A DNA stretch of 64,000 nt from Harmonia axyridis (lineage: Eukaryota > Arthropoda > Insecta > Coleoptera > Coccinellidae). A program made the position numbers and the translations under genes. The notes beneath the pieces are model-generated. The model saw only the letters and a program-made list of their open reading frames with translations. It was not told the DNA's origin and searched no databases. Location of the stretch: contig NC_059504.1 of the NCBI RefSeq assembly GCF_914767665.1, positions 22,422,001 through 22,486,000 of the forward strand, given 5' to 3'. This document shows positions 46,255 to 58,310 of this stretch, piece by piece. The number at the start of each line of letters is the position of its first letter. The first letter of the stretch is position 1.

Positions 46255-47105
46255 AATCAGTATTTTATGCGCGACACAATAAAGTTTGTTGATTTTAGAA
46301 AAGAATAATGGACACTGCAAACCTTGTTTTATTCAAAATATCATAGAATAACTGCAGAATATGCAGTTATCTAGCTCGTTTCAGTATAGACTATTGAATT
46401 TATTGGCCAAAACCGTGCAATAAAGCTACAACACTCATTTATAAAATGTTCGTTTTTTCCCTCTGGTCCTCTGGTTTTGAAGCATATGGCAGATATATCC
46501 ATTTTTCATCACTGGTTTTAACTTAGGCGTCATAGACTATTTTCAGCTCAAATTCAATAAATTATAAGTGCGAAATTTTTAGGAGGTCAATCTTTGTCGG
46601 ATATGAAAGCGAGTCTTCCCTTGAAAAGTTCCACGCTTCCAAAAGATAAAAAAAAATATTTTTCAATTTTTATTTCATTCGCTGAAGAAATTAGGGAATG
46701 GAATTGTATTCATGGATTCAACCCAATTAAACTTTAACCACTGATTTTTCAATACCTTCTAGATATTTCCGTAAAAAAAAAATTTTTTGTATCTACAGTT
46801 CATAAATATGCAAAATATGTATTTTATCAGTTGGTATGGGACCGGCCTCTATATATTCTAGGTAGATCGTTTTTCCTCATAGGTATGCTCGATAACATAT
46901 TTATTCTGATTTTACTGGAGAGTGAATACTTTGCAAAAATTATGAAAAATTTCCGAATCACAGTTGACCAAAGTGAAATATGTGTCTTGTTCTGAAAAAG
47001 AACCACTGTAATTACTATATTACAATTTTTCATCATAGTCATCTGGGAGGAAGAAGGAAGTAAGTATCCAAATCTTCTCTCAGAGATTCATCCTTTTTTT
47101 TCTAT
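46255..47105. other. No gene seen
   Basis: AT-rich sequence; no supported feature. Confidence 0.4.
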
Positions 47106-47109
47106 TCAA

Positions 47110-47450
47110 CACTTCACTTAATAAGTCCTGGACAGGGACTGAACCAGTAAACCAACACTCCTCGAACTTTGCAATACTTTTTCTTCAGTAAGATTCGTCT
47201 CTGACTTCATTAGAGCTAAATTTCTTTTTCTGGAACATTCTTTTTCGGCCTGCGAAGAGGACGCAGATCTGGAGAATAAGCTGGGTGATAAAGCCATTCA
47301 ATTCGACCATAGTTTTCATTGATTTGTGTCAAGGAGCTATGTCAGCACACGACACTCGTTTTTATCCATTTTTCCAACAACAATAAATGTAGCGTCACTT
47401 TACCTTCAATATCTCGATCCAAACTCAACTTTGTGTTTCGAAATTCCGAA
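47110..47450 (-). pseudogene. Possible mariner transposase remnant, heavily deleted
   Basis: On the minus strand MDKNECRVLT (near 47377) resembles the first residues of DD34D mariner transposases (M.K.EFRVL), followed with little gap by NENYGRIEWL and HPAYSPDLRPLRRPKKE (near 47300-47240), which resembles the late HPPYSPDLAPSDYHLF block. The segments between, including both other catalytic Asp residues, are missing. The evidence is short; chance similarity is not excluded. Confidence 0.4.
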
Positions 47451-47529
47451 TTCCGAAACATGGCACTAACAAAAAAAAGTGGCATTGCACTAGCGGCACC
47501 ATCTGTGCGCTAGGCTCTGGATTTATTAT

Positions 47530-48260
47530 ACCGAAGATTCACATCATCAAATTCATCGAAATCGAAGCAAACAAGAGTTGTACGACAAGTGATATCACAA
47601 ATTGAACGAAGTTCTTGATCTGTGTGTCATCAATAAAATATCCCATTGAATTTTATGGTATGAATTAATTTGAAATTTACCTCAGAGTAATAAACGTAGA
47701 TGGAGGGACCATATGTCATTTTCAGTAAGCAAATTTTGTCCCCAACATGAACTATCAAATTTGACATGAAACGCACAGAAAAGAAAACTTATTAAAAATA
47801 CGATATTTCACTCAATTCGCGGGTTTCTCCACAAAGAACGCACTTCTTATGTCCCATAGTGGATCAACTTTTCATATCAACTCAAAATATATTGAAATAA
47901 ATACTTAAATATATCAGAAATTCAGAAAACAAACTTAAAGTACGCAAATGACGTGAAAAAACCGATGACACTAGGAGAGCAAAAGTTGCCAAACCTTGGA
48001 TTTCAGCAGGTGGATACAAAAAATAATAAATATTTTGCTCATTATAAATTCGACAATTAGGAAAAATTTCGGATTCCAAATATTGAAATTTGCATATTTA
48101 ATCGGGAATCACTCAAATAAATATATTTCATTCAATAAAATATACATTCCTAACGATATAGTTAAATTGTGGATTTGAAAATGAATCAAAATCCGACAAC
48201 GTATTCTAACATGTTGGGAACATGTGAAAAATTGCGTATACTCCGACTATCTATATTGAC
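47530..48260. other. No gene seen
   Basis: AT-rich sequence leading into an RT fragment; no supported feature. Confidence 0.4.
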
Positions 48261-48261
48261 A

Positions 48262-48840
48262 AAATAAAGTATTTTGCTTGGGGTTATGTTGGATAAGCAC
48301 CTTAAATGGGAGGAACAGGTTGCTTTCTCAAATAAAAAAATTTGAAATATATTCTATAAATTTTATCAACTCCGTGAAGTTTTAAACTATGAGTTGCTGA
48401 TTGAGTCGAATTTGACATATTGCATTGTAGTATGGGGATGTGCCTATAATAGCGCCTTGAAAAAGCCAATAACCCAGAACGCATCTTCGAAAATATTGTT
48501 TGAAAGACCATATAAATTATCTTCAGATGTTTCGTATAGTGACCTCAATGTGCTGAATATCAGAAATCTCTATGTTCACTCAGCTATAGCATATTTTAAT
48601 CAAATTAGTTATCCGGTTGATACGGCACTGAGAAAATATAATACAAGATCAACAAGAGAAAAAACTTTCAACGTTCCGTTCAAACCTTCAAACGTCACCC
48701 AAAGATTCATATCATATTATGGTCCAATTCTCTTCAATAGGCTGCCTGCAGAGCTTAAAAACAGTTATCAAAATCCTAGAAGTTTTAAGATCAAAGTAAA
48801 ACAATTTTTATTAGCGCACCAGAGCTTTTTTTAATGAACT
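48262..48840 (+). pseudogene. Non-LTR retrotransposon RT C-terminal fragment
   Basis: From 48270: GVMLDKHLKWEEQV (the LGV.LD..L.W block), a stop, then FYKFYQLREVLNYELLIESN and LTYCIVVWGCAYNSALKKPI, KILFERPYKLSSDVSYSDLN, YNTRSTREKTFNVPF, YYGPILFNRLPAELKN and FKIKVKQFLLAHQ to the stop at about 48834. Apart from one early stop the last 146 codons are open, in contrast to the older relics. The wording (FNRLPxELKN) differs from the 45905 copy, so at least two families are present. The RT core is missing by 5' truncation. The 3' boundary is unclear. Confidence 0.75.
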
Positions 48841-50295
48841 TTTCTGAAAAAAAATCATTTTATATAGTTTCATTCTGGCCTTTTTCTCCGGTCCGTTCCT
48901 GCCGCCGGGCTGTTGCCTTCATCTCAAAGCCTATGAATTCAAATGTAAATTTTTTGAGAAGAAATAATTGGCACACAAGATACATTTCTTTATGTAGCTT
49001 AGGTCGATTTTTCTTCCCCAATATATACTCATAAAATTATTTTTTCATTTTAAAATTTATTATAGTTTGTAATGGTTGTTACCTACTTCTGAATAAACTT
49101 TCTTTCTTATTACTCTATGGAATTCGCACTCACACTTTTTTTCATACAGATGTGTAATAAACAAAAAATTTTCAAACATAAATTCCACGATATACCTATC
49201 AACGTACACAAATAAAACTATAACAGAAACGTTGGAAGTTGACTTTATAAAGTCAATCAAAAATGAGCGATGACACAATAAAATATCGCTTAGCCCGGAT
49301 AATCCTTACGATTTCAGAGTCGTAGTCTGGCTCACTCAATTGGCTGAATGATGAATGTTGCCGAGCATTTGCATATGCCGGATGATGTACGAGCCTCATC
49401 CAGATCAACATCAAGGTGTCCCGCTGCCACCAGATAGAGGCGATCTATAAATTTTGAATTTTCCCAGTTACACCTGTTCAAAGTAACATTAGGGTGAAAT
49501 GAATCGGAAATTAGCCAACAATATATCTTTTATTCATGTCAGCGTTCGGGGTTACCAGGATTGCCAGAGATGGGGCTTCATTGATTCGAAAAAAATATGA
49601 GTTAACTGGATATGAGATGTCTGAATTTTTTCTTTGAGATTATGATGATGAAATGTGTTTGAGTACTGTTGATTTGACAAAAATGAGTTTCTAAAAATCT
49701 CAAGTCATCGGATAGATTAAAAATTACATTATCATCATAACACAATACTTTGGTGGTTTTCTAATTTTTAGTTTTTTTCTGTATATATGTTTGAAAATTT
49801 CTTCCTCAAACTACTAGGAAAATCAAAATTGTGTAAATAAAAATCAAGGAAGTACTGACGTGAAGTAAGATTTGTATATTTGTATTTATATTGGAGAACA
49901 CGAAGAACTGTATAATGAAAAGTTTCGCACTAACTATTGAAATATTCAAGATCGAAACGGCGACTTATAATAATAATCATGCTTTTTGATTATAATAGAT
50001 TTTCTCGATGTTTTTGAATATCCAATATCCCAAATCTTTTCATTACGGGATATGAATAGGCCATATTCGATAGATTGAAAGAATTTCTATTACAATGTAA
50101 TATATTATGGTAAAGCACTGGAACTTTCGATTTTTCTTCGATACAGTATCATTATCCATTAGAGCTACCAAAATATTTAAATGACCATACATATATTTTT
50201 TCACATGGAAAATCCTGTTTTTTATTGAATTTCCAGATTGCATGGATAAATGAACCCAAGTTTGTTCCAGGTTTCGTATTCTGAAAAACCATTGT
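48841..50295. other. No gene recognised
   Basis: It begins with what may be 3' untranslated DNA of the RT copy (48841-49070). The region 49290-49590 is less AT-rich and may be unique host DNA. No feature is supported. Confidence 0.35.
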
Positions 50296-50299
50296 ATAA

Positions 50300-50410
50300 G
50301 AGTAATTCATAATACCAGTGCATAGAAGTCATCGATTTTCTTCCACGAGTTCAAAATTCAAAAACGAGTCACATTTTTTGATGAACGGGCGTTAGAATAA
50401 GCCTTCTGTT
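50300..50410 (+). repeat. R1 dispersed repeat, short fragment
   Basis: ATACCAGTGCATAGAAGTCA, CTTCCACGAGTTCAAAATTC and AAAAACGAGTCAC, ending AATAAGCCTTCTG, match 21735-21835 in the same order and strand with several differences (the GAAGTGGC hairpin is degraded). Only about 110 bp are present. Confidence 0.65.
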
Positions 50411-50731
50411 TTTAAAGAATTCTCAGATTGCTTGAATAAATAAACCCATTTTTGTTCCAAATTTTCATATGCTTAAAATTTGCCGTTTTTGAGATTTTTT
50501 GATTTTTCATAAATTGAAGGAGGGTCTTTTGAGAGACCTCATAACTCCGAAATTAATTAATTTATTTGAATGAGATTCTTGAAATGAATACTCGAAAAAC
50601 TGCTATGGTAAGTAATTATTATTGATAACTCTACTGGGTGTTCAAAATGAGAAGATTCATTGATGAATTATTCAAACGTTAATATTGTCATGAGGTGTGG
50701 CGAAAAATAATTCGAAAATTTCAGCGATGTA

Positions 50732-52269
50732 CAGTGCATCCCATTTTGGGTGAGACAGCCAGGTTTCTCGCTTGTTATTTAAGATAGAGCCTTGCGGTTT
50801 TCACGTTTCTGTTCTACTTTTTCGTGAAACTCAAGTTGGTCTTATCAGATTTTGCATAACTGTTTCCGTTCAAGAGATACAGGGCGATTTTGGAAATTGA
50901 TACTTTTCGGACCCCTCTTTTATCTCCGAAATTATCAGAAATAATGCTGAGGTAAAAACTACGTCTGAATCAGAATTCTGCGTAGAATCCAGTGGCGTAC
51001 TGAATTTTTTTCTTCCGTGTATGGTTTGGAAGATTCAACACAAACCTATATTTTTTTAATGGAACACCCTATATATCATTACTTCGTTGAATTCGTTTTT
51101 TTTTTCCCTTCAAAATGATGTATGATACTATGTAGGTAAAATGTTCAGAAATGTTAAAAAAACACTAAAACATCAAATAATGATGATTTTTTTGTTAATG
51201 GGCAATGGATTTCCGATATAAAGAAGAATCAATTGGATCATTTTCATTTGTGATTTTTATTTATAGTAGAGTAAGCAACAAACAAAGATGATACACTCAT
51301 CACTAACATGAAAAACAAAACGTAGGTACCTACCTAATAGCAACAAATAAATAATACAAAAATTCATAAACATTGCACAATATCTTACAGATTAAACTGT
51401 TCAAATTGCTGTCCAGTTTCCCCTAATACATAATTGACAAAACTTTTCAATACGCCTGAGTGCATTTAATATTGTAAAAGGGCGGTTTTGTAAATCCTGG
51501 AAAACTGCCTCTGTTGATGCACGAAGTTCTTCGGGACTGTTGATTCTTTTACTGTAGTATATTTTATGTATTAGGGAAAAAGGACAGCAATTTGAACAGT
51601 TTAATCCGTAAGATATTATGCAATGTTTATGAATTTTTGTATTATTCATTTGTTGCTATTAGGTAGCATTAGGTACCTACGTTTTGTTTTTCATGTTAGT
51701 GATGAGTGTATTATCTTCGTTTGCTTACTCTACTATAAATAAAAATCACCAATAAAAATTATCCAATTGATCCTCTTTTTCATATGGGGAATCCATTGCT
51801 CATTAAAAAAAAATCATCATTATTTGATGTTTTAGTGTTTTTTTAACATTTGTCAACATCCTACCTACATAGTATCATACATTATTTTGAAGGGAAAAAA
51901 ATAACGAATTCAACGAAATTATGATATATAGGGTGTTCCATTGAGAATAATATAGGTTTGTGTTGAATCTTCGAAACCATACACCGAAAAAAAAAATTGA
52001 GTATGCCACTGGATTCTACGCAGAATTCTGATTCAGACGTAGTTTTTACCTCAGCATTATTTCTAATAACTTCGGAGATAAAAGAGGGGTCCGAAAAATA
52101 TCAATTTCCAAAATCACCCTGTATCTCTTGAACGGAAACAGTTATGCGAAATCTGATTAGACCAACTTGAGTTTCACGAAAAAGTAGAACAGAAACGTGA
52201 AAACCGCAAGGCTCTATCTTAAATAACAAGCGAGAAACCTGGCTGTCTCACCCAAAATGGGATGCACTG
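50732..52269. mobile_element. 1538 bp foldback transposon with arms of about 700 bp and TA target duplication
   Basis: CAGTGCATCCCATTTTGGGT at 50732 is exactly inverted at the right end (GGGATGCACTG finishing at 52269), with TA at 50730-50731 and 52270-52271. The arms pair from the ends inward to about 51432 and 51566, including ATTTCCGATATAAAG/GGAATCCATTGC-type diverged patches and the long match GTAGGTACCTACCTAATAGC to its complement near 51660-51680. The unpaired centre of about 130 bp encodes a transposase C-terminus on the minus strand. Internal ACACCCTATATATC near 51066 and its mirror near 51925 look like ends of an older element swallowed by the arms. Tc1/mariner-type, non-autonomous. 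Confidence 0.9.
51401..51570 (-). pseudogene. Transposase C-terminal scrap in the loop of the foldback
   Basis: The minus strand reads INSPEELRASTEAVFQDLQN, RPFTILNALRRIEKFCQLCI and RGN, resembling the last 45 residues of Tc1/mariner-superfamily transposases (..EELr..i..a...i...p..l.na...l.kR...CI...G). The stop-proximal residues lie in the left arm. This suggests the foldback derives from a coding transposon whose 3' end was kept while the rest was replaced by an inverted duplication. Confidence 0.6.
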
Positions 52270-52274
52270 TACTG

Positions 52275-53190
52275 TAATCGAGATTGAAATATAGAGTCTT
52301 GTCAATTGTGTAACACCCTGCATATACTCCATCAAAATTAGGCGAACGGACAAATCTCAACGAAGTTTGTAGTTCATTTTCTCTTGAATCCTTTGGCCGA
52401 TTTCAGCAATTATTTCATTATATTGTAGCTTGATTCTTCGGGGACAAAATTATTCAGTTTCCGTTCTCAGTTACTTTGTTTTCCTCATATACAGCTGCGA
52501 ACAAAAAAAAATGAAAAGTTAATGTTTAATCAGAAAATCCCGTGAAGTGAATCGTTGACAGCCTAAAATGTCAACGCTCATATTGGTTTAAGTACACTGA
52601 AAAAATGGTTTTATTGTATTAAAGAATGGCAATCATCAACATTTAAACAGAAAACAAAATTTACGGAACCCTTTGTTGGATTTTATCCTTTTAAAAATTC
52701 ATATCGCTCCATTGAAGTTATATGAACCTATCTGAATATCAATTATCTAGATTTTTCTATTCGGAAGTTGTCATGTTTACGGATCAACCGAATCAAATTA
52801 GAGAACGGATTCGTCATCAGTAAGCTGAACCTTATACTATGAGGTCGTTCCCGGTTAAAAATGAAAAATTATTAACATCGTAACGAAATGATATACAGGG
52901 TATTAATGACTAAGCGGGACAAACTTCAGGGGATGATTCTGCAAGAAAAATAACGATAGTTAACAACTGTTCGCAAATGCTTCATATTCTGAGATAGTGT
53001 TCATTGATTGCTCTGAATCTTGTTCACAAAAACTAAAAATTATTTTTTAATTTATCGTTAAATTGTTGACGAAAAATCTCTCGTCGCTTTTTTTGTATGG
53101 GGCCCCTTTTTATATGTTGAATAAACTTTAAATACTATCTAACAGATAAAAACCATCTCAACTTTAATGCATTATCAATAACTATCTAAC
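52275..53190. other. No gene seen
   Basis: AT-rich. TACAGGGTATTAATGAC at about 52895 resembles a CAGGGTG-type element end and might pair with GGGACACCCTGTA at about 54301, but the bases inside the two ends do not match well enough to define an element. Confidence 0.35.
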
Positions 53191-53194
53191 AATA

Positions 53195-53328
53195 AATAAA
53201 TGGAAGAAATGAAATAACGTATCGGGATGTTTCATTTTTTTGCATGAAAACGACGCCTTTTTGAGGCATGAGGCGCCGTTTTTATGCAAAAAGAATAAAA
53301 CTTGTCGAAAGGTTTTTTCATTTCTTCA
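53195..53328. repeat. Imperfect hairpin of about 60 bp arms
   Basis: Inner arms TGCATGAAAACGACGCCT (about 53241) and AGGCGCCGTTTTTATGCA (about 53271) pair around a 12-base loop; outer pairing continues weakly through GAAATGAAA/TTTCATTTC words. The GGCGCC core is unusual in this AT-rich context. It could be a small MITE or a structured RNA gene; nothing further supports either. Confidence 0.6.
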
Positions 53329-53675
53329 ATTTGAATTTTTAGTTAGTGCGTAGCATAGCTTTTCATTATACAGTTCTGCGGTCTCCAAGGAAAAAAGCTC
53401 AGAAGCTCACGTCACGTAAATGCTATCCTAATATTTATTTGTAAATTCTGAAAATAACAAGATCTGTTTTTCTTTTTTTGTAGAGGAATTTGAAAATATT
53501 TTTTAAGCTTGAAATATCTCAGTGTCTTACCATTTTTCCTTTTGAAAAAAAAATCAATACCGCATGCTCACCAATGATGAACATAAAATTTCCTAATTGC
53601 ATGCCAATAAATGCTCAATAACTACCTCTTGAAACACTAAATTTTATTTGAATATCTCAACCGAATCCGGAGCTT

Positions 53676-54230
53676 GTGGTTACGAAAACGAAAAAACTTA
53701 TGATATTGACGTACAGACTGATCCAATATTCAAGAAAATAGGAAAAGTCTAAAATTTTGTTAGTCCGGATCTGATTTATTCGATTTCAGAAATATTGAAG
53801 GAAGGCGATAGTAAAGGGCGACAAAACTTCAAAAATTGAAATTATTCGGTGAATTTGTTGAAGAGTTATTGAACTAAAACAAATTCACTCATAAGGGAAT
53901 GTTTATTGATCACCCTGTATGACCGTGCCAAGTAGAGATTTAGAATTTTTATAATGAATTGATTCTTTGTGGTTCCGAAAATGGGGAAAAATCATAATAT
54001 TCACGTACATGGTGATCCAATATTCACGAAAATAGGAAAAGTCAGAAATTTTCCTAGTCCGGATCTGATTTACTCGAATTCAGAAATATTGAAGGAAGGC
54101 CATAGGAAAGGGTGACAAAACTTCAAAATTTGTAATTATTCGGTAGATTAATTAAAGAGTTATTGAACTGTAAAATTTCACTCATAAGATGAACATCACC
54201 CTGTATATCCCCAACGAAGGCACTCAGGCG
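53676..54230 (+). repeat. Diverged tandem duplication, period about 293 bp
   Basis: GTGGTTACGAAAACG at 53676 recurs as GTGGTTCCGAAAATG at 53969. Shared blocks in order are TGATCCAATATTC, AAAATAGGAAAAGTC, AGTCCGGATCTGATTTA, CAGAAATATTGAAGGAAGGC, GAGTTATTGAACT and a closing ATCACCCTGTAT. The repeated CACCCTGTAT end suggests two adjacent copies of a Tc1/mariner-type non-autonomous element. Confidence 0.8.
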
Positions 54231-54234
54231 ATTG

Positions 54235-54731
54235 ATACATCTTGATACGGGTCCTCCATGATGACCTTAATTTATGGTATTCGTTTGTCGCATTCTTCCC
54301 GGGACACCCTGTATAGGTGACAAACTGTCATTATTTTCACAACCTGATCCTTGTCGCACTTATTCACTAACACTGTTTGGAGAAAGAGTCCTCTAAATCT
54401 TCATCTGATAAAACACTTCCTAAAATATGTATTACCAGCTTGATAATTCATAGATTCAAAAACACAGCAACAGATAGAGAAATATTCTCACTTCTCGCAT
54501 CGATAACGAAAGAATCTCGGATAATCCTCGTCTAGAAAAGTGAGTATGTCACGGAATCCACAAAGAACAGAACATTCGGGCGCAGTTCGGCCAGAGAAAA
54601 AGAAAATCCTTCTGCGAAAGCATTTCAAAGTGCCATTTCTCAAGTGAAGTCCTCACCCTGTATTTCCATTCCGCAGAAATTCCGGATTTGGTCTCAGTTA
54701 TTATTCATGGATATTGCTTTGAAGAACCGAA
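54235..54731. other. Probable unique DNA, no gene recognised
   Basis: Less AT-rich sequence immediately left of the hAT insertion. Joined with 58708-59142 it would restore the pre-insertion locus. No coding signature is recognised. Confidence 0.35.
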
Positions 54732-54949
54732 AGTAGAACCAGGGGCGGATCCAGACGATGTCTGAGGGGGGGCATAGAAAGTCACGGCTCATATAGGTTA
54801 GCAAAATAGCGGAATTTTTGTTGGTACCTACTGGGTCAAGTGTTTTCTATAGGAAGATGGATTTTAGTAAATCATATCATATTCAGTTTCTAAAATTTTT
54901 ATAGGACAAAAATTTATTTCATTAGAAAACTCAGGCGCAAGAAAGTATA

Positions 54950-55270
54950 AGGGCCGCTGCCAGACATTTTAGCGCCCCGGCGAAATAAAATTTCACCGCC
55001 CTGTTTTGGCTAATTTATCTGAATTTTCTTTGAAGGAGCCCATGTTATTCCTCTCAGGCAGCTTTTCAATTTTATATGAAATCGTATTTTTCAACTCAAA
55101 TTCATCAAAACGTCCTGCATTGTTTAAAAGCATGACGCTCTATTTATAAATCTATAACAAAAAAACGACGTAGATCTTAAAGGTGCAGAAAGTCTTTTTT
55201 ATTAACTGACATTGCGCCTCTACCATTGGGCGCCCTGGCAAAATGTCCGGTATGCCGCTCCTGGCGGCGA
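54950..55270. repeat. Possible further small inverted repeat inside the hAT element
   Basis: GGGCCGCTGCCAGACATTTT at about 54952 and, inverted, AAAATGTCCGGTATGCCGCT at about 55240 match at roughly two thirds of positions, with GCGCC words just inside both. It could be another nested MITE or part of the hAT subterminal region. No target duplication was found. Confidence 0.35.
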
Positions 55271-56087
55271 CCTTGATTGGCCTTCCAGTGCATGGTGCAT
55301 CTTTGAGCTGCCTGGCTGGTATTTTTGTCTTTATCTAAGAAAAACTATTAAATATAGCATTTTTTTTTGCTAGTGTCCATTTTTGTGGCGCGCTCAAACT
55401 TAACTGAGTCAACTCATCACAAAACTGTCAGAATGTTTTTGTAGTGCGAAATCTCATCTTTCTAACGCCATATAGTCAAACCCGATCGGACTTGTACGCG
55501 AAATACAATTAGAATTAGATAACTAAAGCCATTTATTGGAAAAATAACGAATTCCTTTTCACTACACCTATTAAATAAAAACATATGAGGAGATATCAAA
55601 ATTTAATAACAAATTCTAGTCTCCTATTTTTTGACTAGCTTATCTTTGTATAATATTTTCAACATTATGACTGCTGCAAATGCTTCTATGTACAGTGGAC
55701 TCTCGTTAACTCGAAACACCACGGGACCAAGATTTTTTGTCGAGTTTCGAATAGTTCGACATAGGCGTAGTTCGAGTTATACAGGTCATTCTCGATTAAA
55801 TTCGACTTACAGAGGTAATGAGATATAGAGGTAAGCCGAGAGATTAACCAAATGGTAATACGGGTTATAGAGGTAAAGAATAGTGCTATTTATTCCCTAT
55901 AATAAGAGTAGATCGTACATATTTGATGAATTTACTGAAAAATGAATTGACAATAGAAAATTTCACAATGAAATAGATCAACGTGTCTCTGTGTTGACAC
56001 AAAAGTCAATCGACAAATTCTGAATATTTTAAGAGTTTATCTGATGGAGGAGTCTGATTTAGATTCTTAAACGTCAAAAGAGTTAAT

Positions 56088-57311
56088 ATAATAATAATAA
56101 TAATAATATATTTAATAATAATATATTTATTGATCCCTTAAGACATACAAAATGCATAGGATAAGTCAATTGGAAAAAAAGAAAAATGAAATTTCTGAAA
56201 CTAATTCTACAAACAAAAAACTTAATTAAGCTGTGACAACACACTTGTCATCTAGATACTCCTTAACACTATAATAACATTTGTTATGTAAAATACATTT
56301 GATAGTTTTTGTAAATTTTATTTTATTGAGCAACTTAACAGTATTAGGCAGATGATTGAATAATGTTATGGCCTGATATACTGGGGAAGTTTCATATTTG
56401 GCTGTTGTATGTGATGGAATGTACAAAGTAGCATTATTTCTGGTAGAGTAACCATGAAAACTGGATAATGTTACCATTAATTGTTCATGTTCCTTAATAT
56501 AGGTTAAACATCTATAAATATATAGAGAAGGTAGCGTTAAAATCTTATGTTGACGAAAGAAAGGTCTACAGGAATCACGTGGGTGTAGGTGGAAAATCAG
56601 ACGCATAATTCTCTTTTGACTAACAAACACCCTTTTAGCATCGACAGAGTTACCCCACAACAGAATATTATAGTTCATATGACTATATACCAAGCTATAG
56701 TAAACAGATATAACCGACTGGAATGGTAATGAATTATTTATCCTACTAATCGCATAGAAGGAACTACACAATTTTTTGCAAACAGCATCCACATGGAAAT
56801 TCCACCTTAAAGAACTGTCCAGATGAATACCTAGAAACTTTATAGTCTCTTTCGATACAACATCTTGGTCGAGGCATCGAATAACTAATCGATTATTATT
56901 AATATTTCTGATACTGAAATAAATGCATTCGGTTTTGTTTGCATTGAGAATGAGCGCATTTGAACGACACCAATTTACAAAATTGAGAATCAATGTATTG
57001 CAAAGCTTAGACAGTTCCTCAAGACCCCGAGCCGAGATCAACACTGACTTATCATCAGCAAATATAATCATTAATTCGGATATAATGTGTTCAGGTAAGT
57101 CATTAATGAACAAAAGAAATAACAACGGACCAAGGACCGAGCCCTGAGGCACTCCCAAATCGACACTAAATTTTTCTGACCAACATTTATCAACTCTAAC
57201 AGTCATCCACCGATCGGTTATGTAGCTTAAAATCCACTGGAGAAAAACACCGCGAAAACCAATGTTATATAGCTTGCTCTCGATGAATTTCCAAGGAAGA
57301 ACATCGAAAGC
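56088..57311 (-). pseudogene. 5'-truncated non-LTR retrotransposon with long open RT segment
   Basis: On the minus strand the copy starts mid-motif at about 57311 (TAFDVLPWKFIESKLYNIGF, the first-Asp block with Val-Leu after the Asp), has one frame break near 57206, and then stays open for 326 codons to a stop at 56226: VDLGVPQGSVLGPLLFLLFI, IIFADDKSVLI (FADD box with both Asp), NALILNANKTECIYFS, FLGIHLDSSLRWNFHVDAVC, SHMNYNILLWGNSVDAKRVF, LPSLYIYRCLTYIKEHEQL and LFNHLPNTVKLLNKIKF. A tail of (ATT)n follows at 56088-56110. A 7 bp AGTTAAT occurs at both edges (56081-56087, 57312-57318), a plausible target duplication. Long intactness makes this the youngest RT insertion in the window. Confidence 0.85.
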
Positions 57312-57318
57312 AGTTAAT

Positions 57319-58310
57319 TAATTCATAGTGTTTTGTTCGTTTCTTTTTCGGTAACTTTTTTTCCATCCTGACAAATTATTGCAATTATTGTGCAGGAGCA
57401 TTTATGTAGGCTTGGTTAATCGATCGTCTAGAGGTATGATTCGATTACCTGCCCTTTCGTCTTCTTCTCCGTGACTTTGTTGGATTTGTAATAATTAAAC
57501 TCTTTTGAATTATTTACATCTATTTACAAAGCCACAATTATACAGTACAAACTCAGTATTGAGAAGATCTTAATTACGTCTTAATTATAAGTTTCTCACT
57601 ACGGTACTGAATTTCGTCTTTAACTCGTTTGTTGATTACTCGAAACGTCTTCGTTTATCACGTCTTCGTCGTACTTCAAGTTTTCGGTCGTCTCGTCTTT
57701 GATTTGTTCGCGACTCGTCTTAATCTAGTCCGCGAACCGTCTTTACGTCGTACGTCTTAAGTTGACCGACCGAACTTGTCTCGTCTTCGACTTAAGTTAA
57801 ACTGTACCGTCTGTACCCGTCTTCGGTTTAATTTGAACTGTACCGTCTGTACCCGTCTTCGGTTTAATTTCAACTGTGCTCTCTGCCGATTGGAACTACC
57901 CTGTCTCGAACATCGACCTCCCTTCTTTTCGTTTTGGACACACCCTTAGGGGAAAGTACCTTCTCCTAGTCCAATAAGAGCTTTTGCCGTACCGCCCACA
58001 AAGATCTTCGCGGATTCCTGGCAATCGAATATTCTAGAAGGACTAGAACCTGACGAACAGATGTAACCATCTGGCACGACCGTGTTGTCTTCGAACCTTA
58101 TCAACCCCCCAATAAATATCTTCAAGATTTACAACTCTTGACATATCTTCGACACCTCGAAGAGGCTCAGAGGCTTAGGAAAGTCGGGATAAAAAACATT
58201 AAACAAAAAATGTATTTTCAACAACCTTTACATAACTAAGCAACAAATAAAACGAAATCCTAAAAAACCTCACGATGCAAAATATGCTCGATTCGACTTG
58301 TGTGGCGGGG
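57319..58310. other. Unclassified interior segment with CGTCTTCG-rich text
   Basis: This part of the pogo-like element, or a further insertion in it, has a distinctive composition: many CGTCTTCG and CGTCTTTA words (57610-57900) and a perfect-but-one tandem of 36 bp at 57800-57835 and 57836-57871 (CTGTACCGTCTGTACCCGTC inside). Texture recalls LTR or repetitive regulatory DNA, yet no terminal TG...CA pair, partner LTR or coding region was found. I cannot assign it. Confidence 0.35.

Noticed and set aside
52895..54313. Possible TA element between TACAGGGTATTAATGAC and GGGACACCCTGTA
   Set aside because: Beyond the first seven bases the two ends do not pair, and a separate tandem repeat lies inside.
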